A stretch of DNA of 64,000 nucleotides from Siphonodentalium dalli (GCA_032622095.1 CP136062.1:53211349-53275348); one strand, 5' to 3'; shown: positions 11,471 through 23,032, counted from the stretch's first letter. The notes: a model not told the origin generated them from the sequence alone. Made by a program: numbers and translations.

Positions 11471-12968
11471 CAAATGAAAGTGTCAATGACACTGTAGCTC
11501 AACTTGGAAAGGGAATAATTTAATGTATTACAGTCAATGGAGCGATTAGGAATATGGAAAGTTGAATGTCTAATACTAGTTTATAGACATGAAGAGAAAA
11601 GTAAAATCCAAGATGGCTGCTGGCGGCCATGTTTTCGGCCGAATGACCCCAAAATGAGTCGTTCCCATCAACATGTCATCATTAACATCCATGACAAATT
11701 TTATGACGTTCAGACTAAAGGTACGACCTGTAGCCCGTGCTAAAAAATTTAGTCATACAAAGAGTAAAATCCAAGATGGCTGCTGGCGGCCATGTTTTTT
11801 GGCCAAATGACCCCAAAATTACTCGTTCCCATCTACATTCCAATTTCAACATTCTTGACAAATTTTATGATGATCAGACTAAAGGTACGACCTGCAGCCC
11901 GTGCTAAAGGATTTAGTCATACAAAGAGTAAAATCCAAGATGGCTGCTGGCGGCAATGTTTTTGGGCCAAATGACCCCAAAATTACTCGTTCCCATCTAC
12001 ATGTCAATATTAACATGCATGACAAATTTAATGATGATCAGACTAAAGGTACGACCTGTAGCCCGTGCTAAAGAATTTAGTCATACAAAGAGTAAAATCC
12101 AAGATGGCTGCTGGCCGCCATGTTTTTTGGCCGAATGACCCCAAAATTACTCGTTCCCATCTACATGTCAATATTAACATCCATGACAAATTTCATGATG
12201 ATCAGACGAACAGTACGACCTGTGGCCCGTGCTAATGGATTGAATTTTGAAATCCAAGATGGCCGCTGGCGGCCATGTTTTTTGTCCGAATGACCCCAAA
12301 ATGACTCGTTCCCATCTACATTCCAATTTCAACAGCCATGACAAATTTTATGATGATCGGACTAAAGGTACGACCTGTAGCCCGTGCTAAAGGATTTAGT
12401 CATACAAAGAGTAAAAGAGTAAAATCAAAGATGCCTGCTGGCGGCCATGTTTTTTGGCCGAATGACCCCAAAATGACTCGTTCCCATCTACATGTCATTA
12501 TTAACATTCTTGACAAATTTTATGATGATCAGACTAAAAGTACGACCTGTAGCCCGTGCTAAAGAATTTAGTCATACAAAGAGTAAAATCCAAGATGGCT
12601 GCTGGTGGCCATGTTTTTGGGCCAAATGACCCCAAAATAACTCGTTCCCATCTACATGTCAATATTAACATCCATGACAAATTTCATGACGATCAGACAA
12701 ACAGTACGCCCTGTAGCCCGTGCTAATGGATTGAATTTTGAAATGCAGGATGGCCACTGGCAGCCATGTTTTTTTACCAAATGACCCCAAAATTAATCAT
12801 TCTGGTCTAAATGTTGATGTCAACAGCTATGACAAATTTCATAATGATCCAACCAAAGGTACGACCTGTAGACTGCATTGTTGACGCCTTACGTACACAC
12901 GCACACACGGACGACGGACGACAAAGCCATGGCAATAGCTCAAACTTTACAAAGTAAAGTTGAGCTAA
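11471..12968 (+). mobile_element. Pearl-like element carrying eight ~164-bp monomers
   Basis: The head 'aaatgaaagtgtcaatgaca' continues 'ctgtagctcaacttgg', followed by about eight head-to-tail monomers (starts near 11601, 11764, 11928, 12092, 12250, 12420, 12585, 12748). The tail reads 'gccatggcaatagctcaaac' then 'tttacaaagtaaagttgagc'. The head 'agctcaactt' is the inverse of the tail 'aaagttgagct'. The monomer centre is 'aaatccaagatggctgctgg'. The architecture (unique ends, ~160 bp satellite core) fits bivalve pearl elements, recalled rather than searched. Confidence 0.75.
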
Positions 12969-12974
12969 CTAGTA

Positions 12975-13130
12975 TATTTAGATGGAGTGATAAGATAAGA
13001 TAAGATGAGATTTATTTGCATAAACACCAATAAAGGCAGTATTATCACAGCGAAGAAGGAAAATTGATTAGAAATATACAAAAACAAATGAAAATAAAGG
13101 CACAAATTTGTCAAGTTTGCATCTGGAAAC
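12975..13130 (-). mobile_element. Probable LINE 3' end, minus orientation
   Basis: 'gataagataagataagatga' followed by 'gatttatttgcataaacacc' is a typical inverted non-LTR tail. No coding sequence. Confidence 0.4.
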
Positions 13131-13604
13131 CGAGCGACTTTTTGAAACAAAGTATAATATGGAAGCGCTGTTGTGGAACGTTTATAATTGAACAGCCAGA
13201 ATGATTCAGAAGATCATTTCCTCCGCACAACGAGTGGAACAACAAAACACAAAATTCTGATAATTTGTTGAACTTAGCTAACTCTGTATAACGCAAACAA
13301 TATCTTAATTTCAATGCTTTAGTATGAAACACAATGGCTAGCACAAAGCCATGACGTCACATGCCAAATATGGCTAGGATTACATGTGTGTAGTGCCCGG
13401 GTGTTGTGTCGACCATCTGACTGTTGAACACTACATGAAATATGGCTACAGCTCTCAGCCAATCAGAACACAGGAACGTCATGTGAGATACAATATATAT
13501 CAATAGTACATGTGCAGAAAGCGAATGCTTGTAAAACCAGCCACTTCTGGGGTCATAATGTGAAACAAGATGCTTCTACGTAAAGCAGTATCTATTCCTA
13601 ACTA

Positions 13605-13841
13605 CAGTAATGCTCTAAGTAAGCGACTTCTTAACCACAGCAGAATTATGGGTAACTTTTCAGGATTTAGTCGGAAATATGGCTTGTTGCCATTCATCGG
13701 AAAGCTCTCGGGGAGAGCTTTCCGAAAGCTCTCGGGGAGAGCTTTCCGATGAATGGCAACAAGCCATATTTCCGACTAAATCCTGAAAAGTTACCCATAA
13801 TTCTGCTGTGGTTAAGAAGTCGCTTACTTAGAGCACTACAG
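13605..13841. mobile_element. Tc1/mariner-type palindromic MITE (237 bp)
   Basis: Flanked by TA (13603-13604 and 13842-13843). The ends are CAGTAATGCTCTAAGTAA and its inverse. Almost the whole element is one palindrome, with 'aagctctcggggagagctt' at the centre and 'acccataattctgctg' in both arms. It lies 109 bp from the exon at 13951. Confidence 0.87.
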
Positions 13842-13950
13842 TATTCCAGAAGCTGCTCTATTTCGAAGCAAATTAATAGTTTCCATGGTTATCATTCCAC
13901 AGTTAAAGCAAGACAACAAACTCATTTTAGACATATTTTCATAAACTCAC

Positions 13951-14003
13951 CAATTTTAACTGAACCCTTGTCTGTCATCAACAGATTTGATACCTTCAGA
14001 TCT
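13951..14003 (-). CDS. CDK10: CDK10 exon, catalytic loop
   Basis: A 53 bp exon encoding (R)DLKVSNLLMTDKGSVKI. It contains the catalytic Asp and Lys (RDLK) and the Mg-binding Asn (SN). Acceptor CCCCTAG|AGATC, donor AAAATTG|GTGAGT. It is almost identical to human DLKVSNLLMTDKGCVK. Confidence 0.95.
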
Positions 14004-14097
14004 CTAGGGGGTAAAAAGAACAAACCATGAAAATGACATACATGCAATCTTTCTACTTTAGGAATATTTAAAGATGCATGATCTGAATTAACACTCA

Positions 14098-14518
14098 CAA
14101 ATGACTATTTCCTTGGCTTCAGGGGTAAAAAATATTTGATTTGAGTCGAGGAACCAACCCATCAAAGCTCAGAGTGATCAGATATAAATTTTTGAAATCT
14201 ATTATTTGTCACCCCCAATAATTTTAAGTGGCCCAGTAGAAGCCTACAAGAAGATGGTCTCAGACCAAATTGCGGATGAAGATGGATAACTCTAAAATCT
14301 AGTGGCTTTTTTGTGTCAGTTATTTGCTGTTTCATTTTGTTAAACAAAATGTTGATAAATAACAGGTTTTGGGCAATTTTATACTATAGTTGACTGTTGT
14401 TAGTATTATTTTTGGGCAATTAATCGATTGTGATAACTGAAGAGTCATTTCAAAAAAATTTGTTGTTGTTGGAATCTGATGATATGGGGTCAATTGAATC
14501 GGATTGAGTACCTTTAAC
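14098..14518 (-). repeat. Interspersed element, inverse copy at 23033-23460
   Basis: Shared landmarks with 23033-23460 (opposite orientation): 'aggggtaaaaaatatttgat', 'cccatcaaagctcagagtga', 'agtggcc', 'gatatggggtc' and 'ggattgagtaccttta'. Class unknown. Confidence 0.6.
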
Positions 14519-14639
14519 ATATGCCCAAATTTTGATGATGTTATTCAAGTTCAATACCCCTTCCTTTATCAGACATTTCTGCATAATTGTAGAAACCTCT
14601 TCATTGACCACTATTGTTGCCTGCCGATCACACTGCAAA

Positions 14640-14880
14640 TTGTTAGTCGACAAGGGGCATAACTCCACCATAAATGGTCGGACCAGATCCAAATTCAAAC
14701 TTGATCAGGACTTTCTTATATGAAGGCCACATACTAAGTTTCATCAAATTTTATCAAATACTATTCAAGTTATCATCCAACCAACAAATGTATCGAATAG
14801 ATGGACAAGCAGATGGACGTGCAGATGGATGGACACCACTCATTTCTATAGTCCCCCAAAATTTCTTTTTTGAGGGACAA
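14640..14880 (+). repeat. 'ggggcataactccacc' interspersed repeat
   Basis: 'aaggggcataactccaccat', 'accagatccaaattcaaact', 'agatggacgtgcagatggat' and 'ccccaaaatttcttttttga' form a known-style invertebrate dispersed repeat related to 10849-11320. Confidence 0.45.
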
Positions 14881-15090
14881 TGAACAAAAGGTTACTACAT
14901 GAGCCTGGGCAACTTTATTACAACACAATGATATTCCGTGTAGCTTAGACCACGTCTTCTCAGCCCACAACAGCTTGGGATATCGGTTGGGATGATTCTG
15001 TTTTGGACCAAGTCCCATCCTGTTACTCTTCTATAACAGACTTTATATAATTTGGGGCTCAAAGGAACAATGCATGCTTGTTAACCCTAA

Positions 15091-15334
15091 CCCTTCCATG
15101 ACTGGTGCTTCCTGAAATTTTGCGAAAACTCTGTTCCAATGCATTTTCTTATATCTGCAAGTCTCCCATAAGGAGCCTTGCATATATAAGAGAATACATT
15201 GGCCTAACAATATTTACCTTGACCTTGAATGCCAGTGCATTCTATTACATATGCAAGGCTCATTGTGGGAGTCTCAAATATATAAGAGAATGCACTGGCA
15301 GAGGATCTATGATGGTACTCCCGTAATGAAAGGA
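15091..15334. mobile_element. piggyBac-like MITE (244 bp)
   Basis: Left end CCCTTCCATGACTGGTGC after CTAA, right end AATGAAAGGA followed by TTAA (15335-15338). Internal 'ttccaatgcatt' / 'aatacattggcc' palindromes as in 3659-3913. Confidence 0.8.
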
Positions 15335-15338
15335 TTAA

Positions 15339-15584
15339 CCTTTTCTATACTAAATGGATTATCCAACCCAGTTATAACAGTGTATATTGGAATGGTCTAT
15401 TATTAATTTGGAGGGGTTTTCAGTATATATAAAAAGACGATAGACAAAAAAAAAACAGGTAATAAAAGAGCAGGAAATGTTCAGATAATAAGTAAAAAAA
15501 ACGACCTATGGTAGTTTGTTGAACTTACTCTATGAATATTTCCTAAGGGAACTACTCATCAATGAGTATTTAGTAAAGAAAGGG
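15339..15584. mobile_element. piggyBac-like MITE abutting the previous one, shared TTAA
   Basis: Begins directly after TTAA 15335-15338 with CCTTTTCTATACTAAATGG and ends ATTTAGTAAAGAAAGGG followed by CTAA. Same family as 19947-20184. 'gaactactcatcaatgagta' near the right end recurs at 16740, 20150 and 35272. Confidence 0.75.
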
Positions 15585-15687
15585 CTAAGTAGTAGAAAAC
15601 TATGGCCCATTTAAGAACTTTCTAAAGCTACAATCTATACAATTCGTTTGGACAGAATTCATGATATACCGATGAAGTGTGACGTAC

Positions 15688-15755
15688 CTGTGAACAATGA
15701 AGTTCTCGTGGAGATATCGCATCGCTTTGAACAATTGAAGCATGATACATTTCAC
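15688..15755 (-). CDS. CDK10: CDK10 exon, alpha-E helix to VH(R)
   Basis: Encodes VKCIMLQLFKAMRYLHENFI then VH, plus the first two bases (AG) of the Arg codon of the HRD motif. The HRD motif is completed by the exon at 13951-14003. Acceptor ATTTCAG|GTGAAA, donor CACAG|GTACGT. Matches human [23 protein letters not shown]. Confidence 0.95.
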
Positions 15756-16794
15756 CTGAAATGAATCAATATATATGCAACTACAACACAAATTACTGAT
15801 TAGTGCATGAACTAGTGATATAATGTGATGCTAAACACAGATGTTCCAAATGTGATGAATTATAGTATTTTAATATTTTATAATATAGATTTTTATTAAA
15901 ACTGCATATAAAGGCACTATAAAAAATAATCGGCGACTCGAAAATTAAATACCAACTAATAGAAGTCGTTTCAAAATAAGAATATGTCAAATAACAACCA
16001 CTATATGTTGTGTGAATTAATTGCCTTCACAAAAGCGCTACATGTATCATATATATTATAAACAGTAGAAAATCACAATTTTATAGATGTCACCAGAGGG
16101 CGCTTTTAATGTAATACATGGGAAAGAATTCTATCATATATATTGTAACCAATTGTGAACTTGTGGAAATGATGAAAACACATGTTAATAGACTTCACAC
16201 AAAGATAAATGTTTAGTTTCTTTTCAATCAATATGCCAATAATAATTTTCATCTGACATAGTTTTGAATTTGAAACGACTTCTATTAAGTTGGAGTTGAT
16301 TTATTGATCGTTATTTGGGCCACACAAAATCAACTTCACATTCCTAAGGCCTGAGCATATGGTCCCGAAACCCCAAGCTTGCAACCTTTTAATTCATCAT
16401 TTATATGTCGGAAAAAGGAAAAAATTTAAATCAGTACGAAATAATTGCAGTACGTTTATTCAAACTGCTTCGTACTAAGATCGAGCATACCTGTTTCCGG
16501 ATTAAAATTTCCAATTAAATACATGACCCTAATGATGAATTGTGTCTGTGTATATTTAGACCAAATGGCTGCCTATAATATTGATTATGACAATGAAAAC
16601 AGTTCGTAAATATCAGGCAGGTTTAGAGCAAGAACTTCTAACATCAATTGTCAGTCACTGTTAGCTACCTACAGTCATCTGGTTGATTCCATCTCAAGTA
16701 TGTCCTGAGTGTGGATAAAGATGATCCATCCATTCTTTACTAAATACTCATTGATGAGTAGTTCCCTTCAGATAATAAGTTCAACATGATCCAT

Positions 16795-16920
16795 CTTTAT
16801 TGATTGATTGATTGTTTATTTGTATAATATTTAAAAGCATATGACAATGGTGATAATAATCAAACAAAAATTATATTATACAGGAGCAACATGGCCCAGA
16901 TGGGCCGTCTTCCTATCGAT
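16795..16920 (-). mobile_element. Probable non-LTR tail, (TTGA)n
   Basis: 'ttgattgattgattgtttat' at about 16799 looks like the inverse of an (ATCA)n-tailed LINE/SINE 3' end. It lies about 100 bp from the exon at 17019. Confidence 0.35.
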
Positions 16921-17018
16921 ATGTGAGAACATCTGACAATCGATAGCTGAAGGCACCTAAGTTTGAAGTCAGAAATTCTGAATCTAAACCTGTCTATTAA
17001 GGATATGAATGATTTTAC

Positions 17019-17100
17019 CTGAGTTTCTGAGAATGGTGCTGCCATGTTGTCAAGTAACGAGGCGAGATCCTGCTCACAGTACTCCATCACCAGAAACAGA
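17019..17100 (-). CDS. CDK10: CDK10 exon, hinge region
   Basis: Encodes (S)[18 protein letters not shown] then MAAPFSETQ. This is the gatekeeper/hinge ([11 protein letters not shown]) and alpha-D helix, close to human CDK10 [18 protein letters not shown]. Acceptor GCTTTCAG|TCTG, donor ACTCAG|GTAAAA; it ends in phase 0. Confidence 0.95.
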
Positions 17101-17176
17101 CTGAAAGCATAACAACATTGATGAAGACATACTCAAGCTAACTATATCACATTTACATGGTTTTGTAGGGGCTATA

Positions 17177-17391
17177 CAGTAATGCCCTAAGTAATCGACC
17201 CCTTAACCACTGCAGAATTATGGGTAACTTTTCACGATTTAGTTGGAAATATGGCTTGTTGCCATTCATCGGAAAGCTCTCAGTGAGAGCTTTCCAATGA
17301 ATGGCAACAAGCCATATTTCCGACTAAATCCTGAAAAATTACCCACAAAATTCTGCTGTGGTTAAGAAGTTGATTATTTAGGGCATAACAG
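17177..17391. mobile_element. Tc1/mariner-type palindromic MITE
   Basis: TA flanks (17175-17176 and 17392-17393), CAGTAATGCCCTAAGTAA end, and a centre 'aaagctctcagtgagagctt'. 77 bp from the CDK10 exon at 17100. Confidence 0.85.
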
Positions 17392-17399
17392 TACCCCCG

Positions 17400-17800
17400 T
17401 GGCAAATTTGAAACAAAGATAAATAATTCTAGAACGGAAAACATGAACAAAACGATTGAACACTCAATTGATTGCCATCATAGTAGTGAACATTCATATA
17501 AAATTTAATTGATACCTGTCAAGTGGTGGTGGAGAAAGACAAAAAACAACGCTTAATTCCAAATAAACAAAGATGAATAACTTTAGAACGGAAAACCGAA
17601 CAAAAAAACAATTGGAACACTCAATTGATTGCCCTCATAGTAGTGAATATCCATGCCAAATTTCATTGAGATTTGTTAACCGGTGGTGAAGATATCTGCT
17701 TGGACGAATAAAAAAAAAACATTTTCAGATCAAGAAAGATAAATAACTCTAGAAGGATAGATGGAACGACAGACAAAATCAATCCAGTATGCATACCACT
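17400..17800. repeat. Imperfect tandem dispersed repeat
   Basis: Two ~170 bp units of 'gataaataattctagaacgg' / 'cactcaattgattgcc' / 'catagtagtgaacattcata'. Related material occurs at 20440-20530, 21000-21240 and 24560-24720. Confidence 0.5.
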
Positions 17801-18070
17801 ATGTCCCAACAGCATGTTTAAAGTATATTTACTGATTATAATGGTGATCTTACTCACTATAATCGTTATATAAATGGGCTCTTGTGTTACATACATGTAA
17901 TACTTTTTGAATCATAGAAGCTGGTTGATGTCAGGTTGTAAACTGAACCATCATTACTTCTTCCTGATAACAGTCCACTTCTCCCTAATAACCAAACACG
18001 TAGAAGTGACTTCTCTCAATTTGATACGTCTGAGCTTGTCCCTGTTCTGAACTTTGTACAATATTATCAA

Positions 18071-18237
18071 GTTATTATACAATGTTGTGTACAGTATGTG
18101 TTTTTCTTGTACGAGTCCAGGCTGTGGTGAAAAGTCATATTGGACGAGACAAGCAGTGTCGAGTCCAATATGACTTTTCACCACAACCTGGACGAGTACA
18201 AGAAAAACACATACTGTACACAATATTGTATTATAAC
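18071..18237. mobile_element. Foldback element, 167 bp near-perfect inverted repeat
   Basis: Arms 'ttatacaatgttgtgtacag' plus 'tatgtgtttttcttgta' and 'aaaagtcatattggacgaga' are mirrored on the right, with a short 'caagcagtg' loop. Arms are about 75 bp with few mismatches. A related third arm precedes it at 17954-18060. Confidence 0.75.
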
Positions 18238-18560
18238 ATTTTTATTATCCATCTGTATGTTTATCCAAATTTTGGGAATAAAACTTTTGTGGTTATTTTT
18301 GGTATTTGTCGGCACTTGATTCTCTATAAAAAACCTGTATTTTATCATCAGAAAGCATTAACAGTAATCACGGAAGTGAAAAAAAACTCAATGCGCACGT
18401 GCAACACAATTTCACTGATTCATTTGGCAAGAGTTACTTCATGATGTCACGGAGTCCCGATAATTTTTAAAAAGTCAATTTGACTTTTTCCAGCATTATC
18501 ATGTGACGGCTTTTGCCCAATCAGAAATAGAGTTAGTTAAGGGATGGATAATAATATAAG

Positions 18561-18702
18561 TTATTGTGGTTGATTGATGATAATATGGAGTGACATTGAT
18601 GGCTTAGAATTTATGTTCAACCGAGCGGTGGAGCAACAAGATTGAACGTAGCCTCCAAGACATCAATGTCACACCATGTTGTGGTCAATCAACCACAATA
18701 AT
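18561..18702. repeat. Inverted repeat next to the 36-bp minisatellite
   Basis: 'ttattgtggttgattgat' and 'gtgacattgatg' on the left face 'catcaatgtcac' and 'aatcaaccacaataa' on the right. Arms are about 50 bp, imperfect. Confidence 0.6.
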
Positions 18703-18951
18703 GTATATGTTACGCCGACAGTCCTGGTCATTCATAATGTATATGTTACGCCGACAGTCCTGGTCATTCATAATGTATATGTTCTGCCGACAGTCCTGGT
18801 CATTCATAATGTATATGTTCTGCCGACAGTCCTGGTCATTCATAATGTATATGTTCTGCCGACAGTCCTGGTCATTCATAATGTATATGTTATGCCGACA
18901 GTGCTGGTCATTCATAATGTATATGTTCTGCCGACAGTCCTGGTCTTTCAA
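18700..18951. repeat. 36-bp minisatellite, seven copies
   Basis: Unit 'cattcataatgtatatgttc' plus 'tgccgacagtcctggt' (36 bp). Since 36 is a multiple of three it opens three reading frames at once (NVYVLPTVLVIH; MYMFCRQSWSFI; NDQDCRQNIYIM), so none is evidence of a protein. It starts exactly where the inverted repeat at 18561-18702 ends. Confidence 0.93.
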
Positions 18952-19313
18952 TGCAATTTGAAAATATTCACATTTATTCCAGAAAAATGTTCAGCACAAA
19001 ATATCCATAACGATATTCAACGTAAATAAACAGCATGAAAAAGCAGGCCAGCGATAGACCATGGAATGGTTGTCGTGGTTTCCCTTATGCTGATGGCTCT
19101 GGACCTAAACAGAGCATATACTGTTTGGCTCTCTGACCAATCAAAGACAAAGACATTGTTTCTTACTGCAGAGGGAACATTTATCTCTGTCAAATAACTG
19201 GTGGTTAATTGTTATGATGTCCATGAGAAAACCAATTGTTTTATCTCTGAGATTTGGAAGAATAATATATTTAGGGGTGTCTATGTTGCTACGTCACCAT
19301 TTTTATTTTATAC

Positions 19314-19416
19314 CTGTCCAGACTCTTGCCGACTACGACTTCCTTCAGATGAACGATATTGTCATGCCTGAGATTGAGTAGAATATTTATCTCTCTCAAA
19401 CCGCTGATGGGTATTC
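19314..19416 (-). CDS. CDK10: CDK10 exon with PISSLRE-type helix
   Basis: Encodes (G)[19 protein letters not shown] followed by [14 protein letters not shown](S). PISGLRE is the cyclin-contacting alpha-C helix that gave CDK10 its old name PISSLRE, here with Ser to Gly at the fourth position. Its Glu would pair with the VALKK lysine. Acceptor TTTTACAG|GAATACC, donor GGACAG|GTATAAA. It lies 48 bp from a hAT-type element (19465-19922). Confidence 0.95.
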
Positions 19417-19464
19417 CTGTAAAAGTAGAAAAAACCTTAAAGAATTATTAATAGCACACTGCAG

Positions 19465-19922
19465 CAAGCCAGAGTTTAGTGTGCCTGTCATTTGTAGAAT
19501 GAGGTCCCCAGAGGGTGAATTTAGTGGCGCTATCCCACATAGCAGGCTAGCATCACTAAATTCACCCTCTGGGGATCTCATTCTGCTTAGGCCTCATCTT
19601 GTATGGAAAGTTTCTTTACTATAAAATTTCTATAGAAATTTCTTCACAAAGCTTCTATTTCTTTTTTAGTTTAGTTTCTCTATCCCAAAATTGGCAGATG
19701 ACACATTGCATAATCAAGGTTCCAAATGGGTATATATCACAATATTCACCATTTGCGAACTTTAGTCTGAGACTATGTCTCCCATATCAGATGAGGCCAT
19801 GCAGAATGAGGTCCCAAGAGGGTGAATTTGGTGGTGCGAACCCACTGTGCTGGATAGCGTCACTAAATTCACCCTCTGGGGACATCATTCTGCAAATCAC
19901 AGGCACACTAAACTCAGACTTG
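19465..19922. mobile_element. hAT-type MITE, CAAGCCT family, exact 8-bp TSD
   Basis: Ends CAAGCCAGAGTTTAGTGTGCC and the inverse of CAAGTCTGAGTTTAGTGTGCC. Flanked by cactgcag on both sides (19457-19464 and 19923-19930). Each end also holds a hairpin 'agaatgaggtccccagaggg' / 'ccctctggggatctcattct'. Confidence 0.88.
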
Positions 19923-19946
19923 CACTGCAGACACAGTTCATCTTAA

Positions 19947-20184
19947 TCTTTTCTGCACTCAATGGATTTTCCCATTAAGTTATAAAAGTATACATTGAAA
20001 TGGTCTATTATTCATATGGAGGGGTGTTCAGGTAATAAAGCAAACAACAGACAGAAAAATAGATAATACAAGAGCAGAATGATTCATATTGGTGGGAAAT
20101 GTTCAGCTAATAAGTTCAACAAACTTATTATCTGAACATTTCCTAAGGGAACTACTCGTCAATGAGAATTTAGTATAAAAGGCA
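19947..20184. mobile_element. piggyBac-like MITE (238 bp)
   Basis: TTAA at 19943-19946 and 20185-20188. Homologous to 15339-15584 through 'gtatacattgaaatggtcta' and 'gggaactactcgtcaatgag'. Confidence 0.72.
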
Positions 20185-20544
20185 TTAAATTGATTATAGT
20201 TTTACAATTATTGTTAAGGCAGTGTCTGGCCTGATAAAACAAAAAGGTATGTTAACCACATATATATCTAGCACACTGGAATGTATGGTACTTAGGTATT
20301 AAATTTTATTTAGCCATTAAAAGAAATTGGTCATTAACCAACTCAACAAACGAAAATTAAGGCTTGTGTACTCTTGTCTATTCGACCACTAGATCAGCTA
20401 CGGTACCCCATTAAAACAGGAAGTTTCACCTCGGGTGCTGGCATACCCCCATGGTGCCAAACTGAAACATGGGCAGGACGGAAACCAAATTTAAAATAAA
20501 TAAAGAATGATAATTCTAGAATGGAAAATGCAAACGTTAATTGT

Positions 20545-20995
20545 CAAGCCTGAGTTTAGTGTGTCTGTCATTGCAGAATGAGGTCCCGAAAGGGTGAATT
20601 TAGTGAATGTAAGTGAATCTATCCTGCATAGCGGGCTAGCATCACCAAATTCACCCACTGGGGATCTCATTCTACATGGCCTCATCTGCTACAGGAGACA
20701 TATACTCAGATTGAAGTACCCAAATGGTGAATATTGTGATGTACTCCCATTGGGAACCTCGTTTATGCATTTTATCTTCTGCAAATTAGATGATATAGAA
20801 ACTTCCCATAAGGGAAAAAGTAACTATAAACAATGTTAATTTGTGACTATAGATACTTCCCAGAAGATGAGGCCTGAGCAGAATGAAATCCCCAGAGGGT
20901 GAATTTGGAGATGCTAGCATGCTATGCAGGATAGACACTAAATTCACCCTCTGGGGACCTCATTCTGCAAATGACTGACACTAAACTCAGGCTTG
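20545..20995. mobile_element. hAT-type MITE, CAAGCCT family
   Basis: Ends CAAGCCTGAGTTTAGTG and its inverse. Flanking 8-mers ttaattgt and gtaattgt match at 7 of 8 positions. Terminal hairpins as in 19465-19922. Confidence 0.85.
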
Positions 20996-20999
20996 GTAA

Positions 21000-21875
21000 T
21001 TGTCCTTCATTTGAATGCAGTCATTATTAAAACCTCCATACCAAATTTCACTACATTCGATATCCCATGACTGAGATATATGTGCAAACGGACAAAAAAA
21101 CCAAGATTTACAGTTAATCAAAAAGAAGGATAACTCTAGAATGAAAAATGCGAACTTCATTTGCCCCTCTTTTAAGTCATGATGATGAACATCCATACTA
21201 AATATTGAAGATCTGATAACCTAAAATGTACCACTTCTACCAATTTTCGTCCTACGGAGAAGTGACTTCTCCTTCATATTTCACATGTAGATGTCCAAAC
21301 AGTTGAAGTATATCGACTGATTAACATGGTGTATTTGTGTACTTACTGATTATAATGGGATTATAAATGATCTCTTAGATTTATAATAACAATTGTATCA
21401 TCGAAGGCTAACTGTACAGGTGGTGACAGTAACTGTTATCAAAAGCTTCAATTTCTTGTCTTTGCAAATGTTAGCACCTGTCTTGTTGATTTCTCAAGGT
21501 AAACACTTGTGTGCACTGAGGGTTAGCAGGGTAGTTCTGATGCAACATCGTAATTCCCTTTTAAATTGTAGGAAGTATCGAATAATTTTTATGTTCATTT
21601 TAAGCAAACTGTATATAGGCGTGGTAACATCACTCGATGCTGCTGTCATTTTTATAGTGGAAAGTAACCAAGAAATTTAGTTTATCGAAAAATAATGTTA
21701 ATGGCTAAATGCGTGACAGCTAATTGTTTTACAGTATTCCGTGGATTGACAACTTATGACTAAATTATTTATTTTTCCACTTACACAGTGTGTAAGCCTG
21801 TACTCGAGGTTTGCCTTTCTTCGGAGAAATGCTACTACTTTCTTCGGATATTCAAATATTTTTGCCTATTTAGAC
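21000..21875. other. Intron, dispersed repeat then unannotated
   Basis: 21000-21240 carries the 'agaaggataactctagaatg' dispersed repeat. 21250-21875 shows no recognised element; the open frame at 21393-21680 has no recognisable domain. Confidence 0.4.
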
Positions 21876-22113
21876 TGCGGTACTGATGTACACCCATTGG
21901 GAACCTTGATCATGCAATATGTCGTCTGCCAATTTTGGGGTATATAGAAACTAAACTAAAAAAGATATAGAAACAATGTGAAGAAGCTTCTATAGAAATT
22001 TGATAATAAAGAAACTTCCGAGAGAAGATGAGGTCTATGCAGGATAGCATCACTAAATTAACCCTCTGGGGGACCTCATTCTGCAAATGACAGGCACATT
22101 AAACTCAGACTTG
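21876..22113. mobile_element. Truncated hAT-type MITE, CAAGCCT family
   Basis: Body ('tgtacacccattgggaacct', 'aaacttccgagagaagatga') and right end 'aaactcagacttg' match the family; the left end is missing. Confidence 0.65.
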
Positions 22114-22464
22114 ATTATGACACTGATATCTTAAAAATTTAAGAGGCAAAAATTGTCATTAATAGTAAATATGCCAGATATTATGGAGTGAAACCACAGC
22201 CATAAATTAATGTCCATATTATATTAATTATCTGATCTATTATAAGATAACTAAACAACATGAAACAGTGTCCCAATAAATAACCCCTCAGGCAACTTAC
22301 ACACAGACCAAAGGGAAATAAACCTGTGTTCAATTATAGATTTGAGATCTAGGAAGTTTGAAGAAGTTTTAAAATTTACCAATGCTTCACAGGAACAATT
22401 TTGATGAGAGCAGTTTTTAACACTGGCAAATTATCAGACAGTGCATATTTTACACCTCTAAGTA

Positions 22465-22675
22465 CAGTAATGCCCTAAGTAATCGACTCCTTAAACACGC
22501 AGAATTGTGGGTAACTTTTCAGGATTTAGTCGGAAATATGGCTTGTTGCCATTCATTGGAAAGCTCTCGGGGAGAGCTTTCCGATGAATGGCAAGAAACC
22601 ATATTTCCCACTAAATCCTGAAAAGTTACCCATAATTCTGCTGTGTTAAGGAGTCGATTACTTAGGGCATTACTG
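22465..22675. mobile_element. Tc1/mariner-type palindromic MITE
   Basis: CAGTAATGCCCTAAGTAATC at the left, its inverse at the right, central 'aagctctcggggagagctt'. TA on the left; the right flank is TT. Confidence 0.83.
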
Positions 22676-23032
22676 TTAGACACATGCGCCCCTGAATAAT
22701 ATTACTGCAATGAAATGCATAGATATGATTGATGAAAGTTAATGTTTCTTTATCCTTTTTGGGTGATGAGTAAATATCTTCTGCTGTTATTTTCACCTGA
22801 TAGTATTTGCTAACAATAGTAACATCGATATTGTATTAAAAAATGTTGAGTTTTTACTGTAGTGCTATAATGATTACAGTCCACAAACTCCACATACTCA
22901 TCATAGCAGGAAGGATGGGAGTATATTTTCGCACCTGTCTACTGTGAAGCATGGTTTTAAAGTAATTCATTTAAAGATACATTCAGGGTTCCAGACCTCT
23001 ATTTACAACAACAACATAACAAATCTGATTTA

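Noticed and set aside
18676-19029. 117-residue frame with NVYVLPTVLVIH repeats
   Set aside because: A 36-bp minisatellite opens three frames at once; no start context, splice sites or non-repeat coding sequence.
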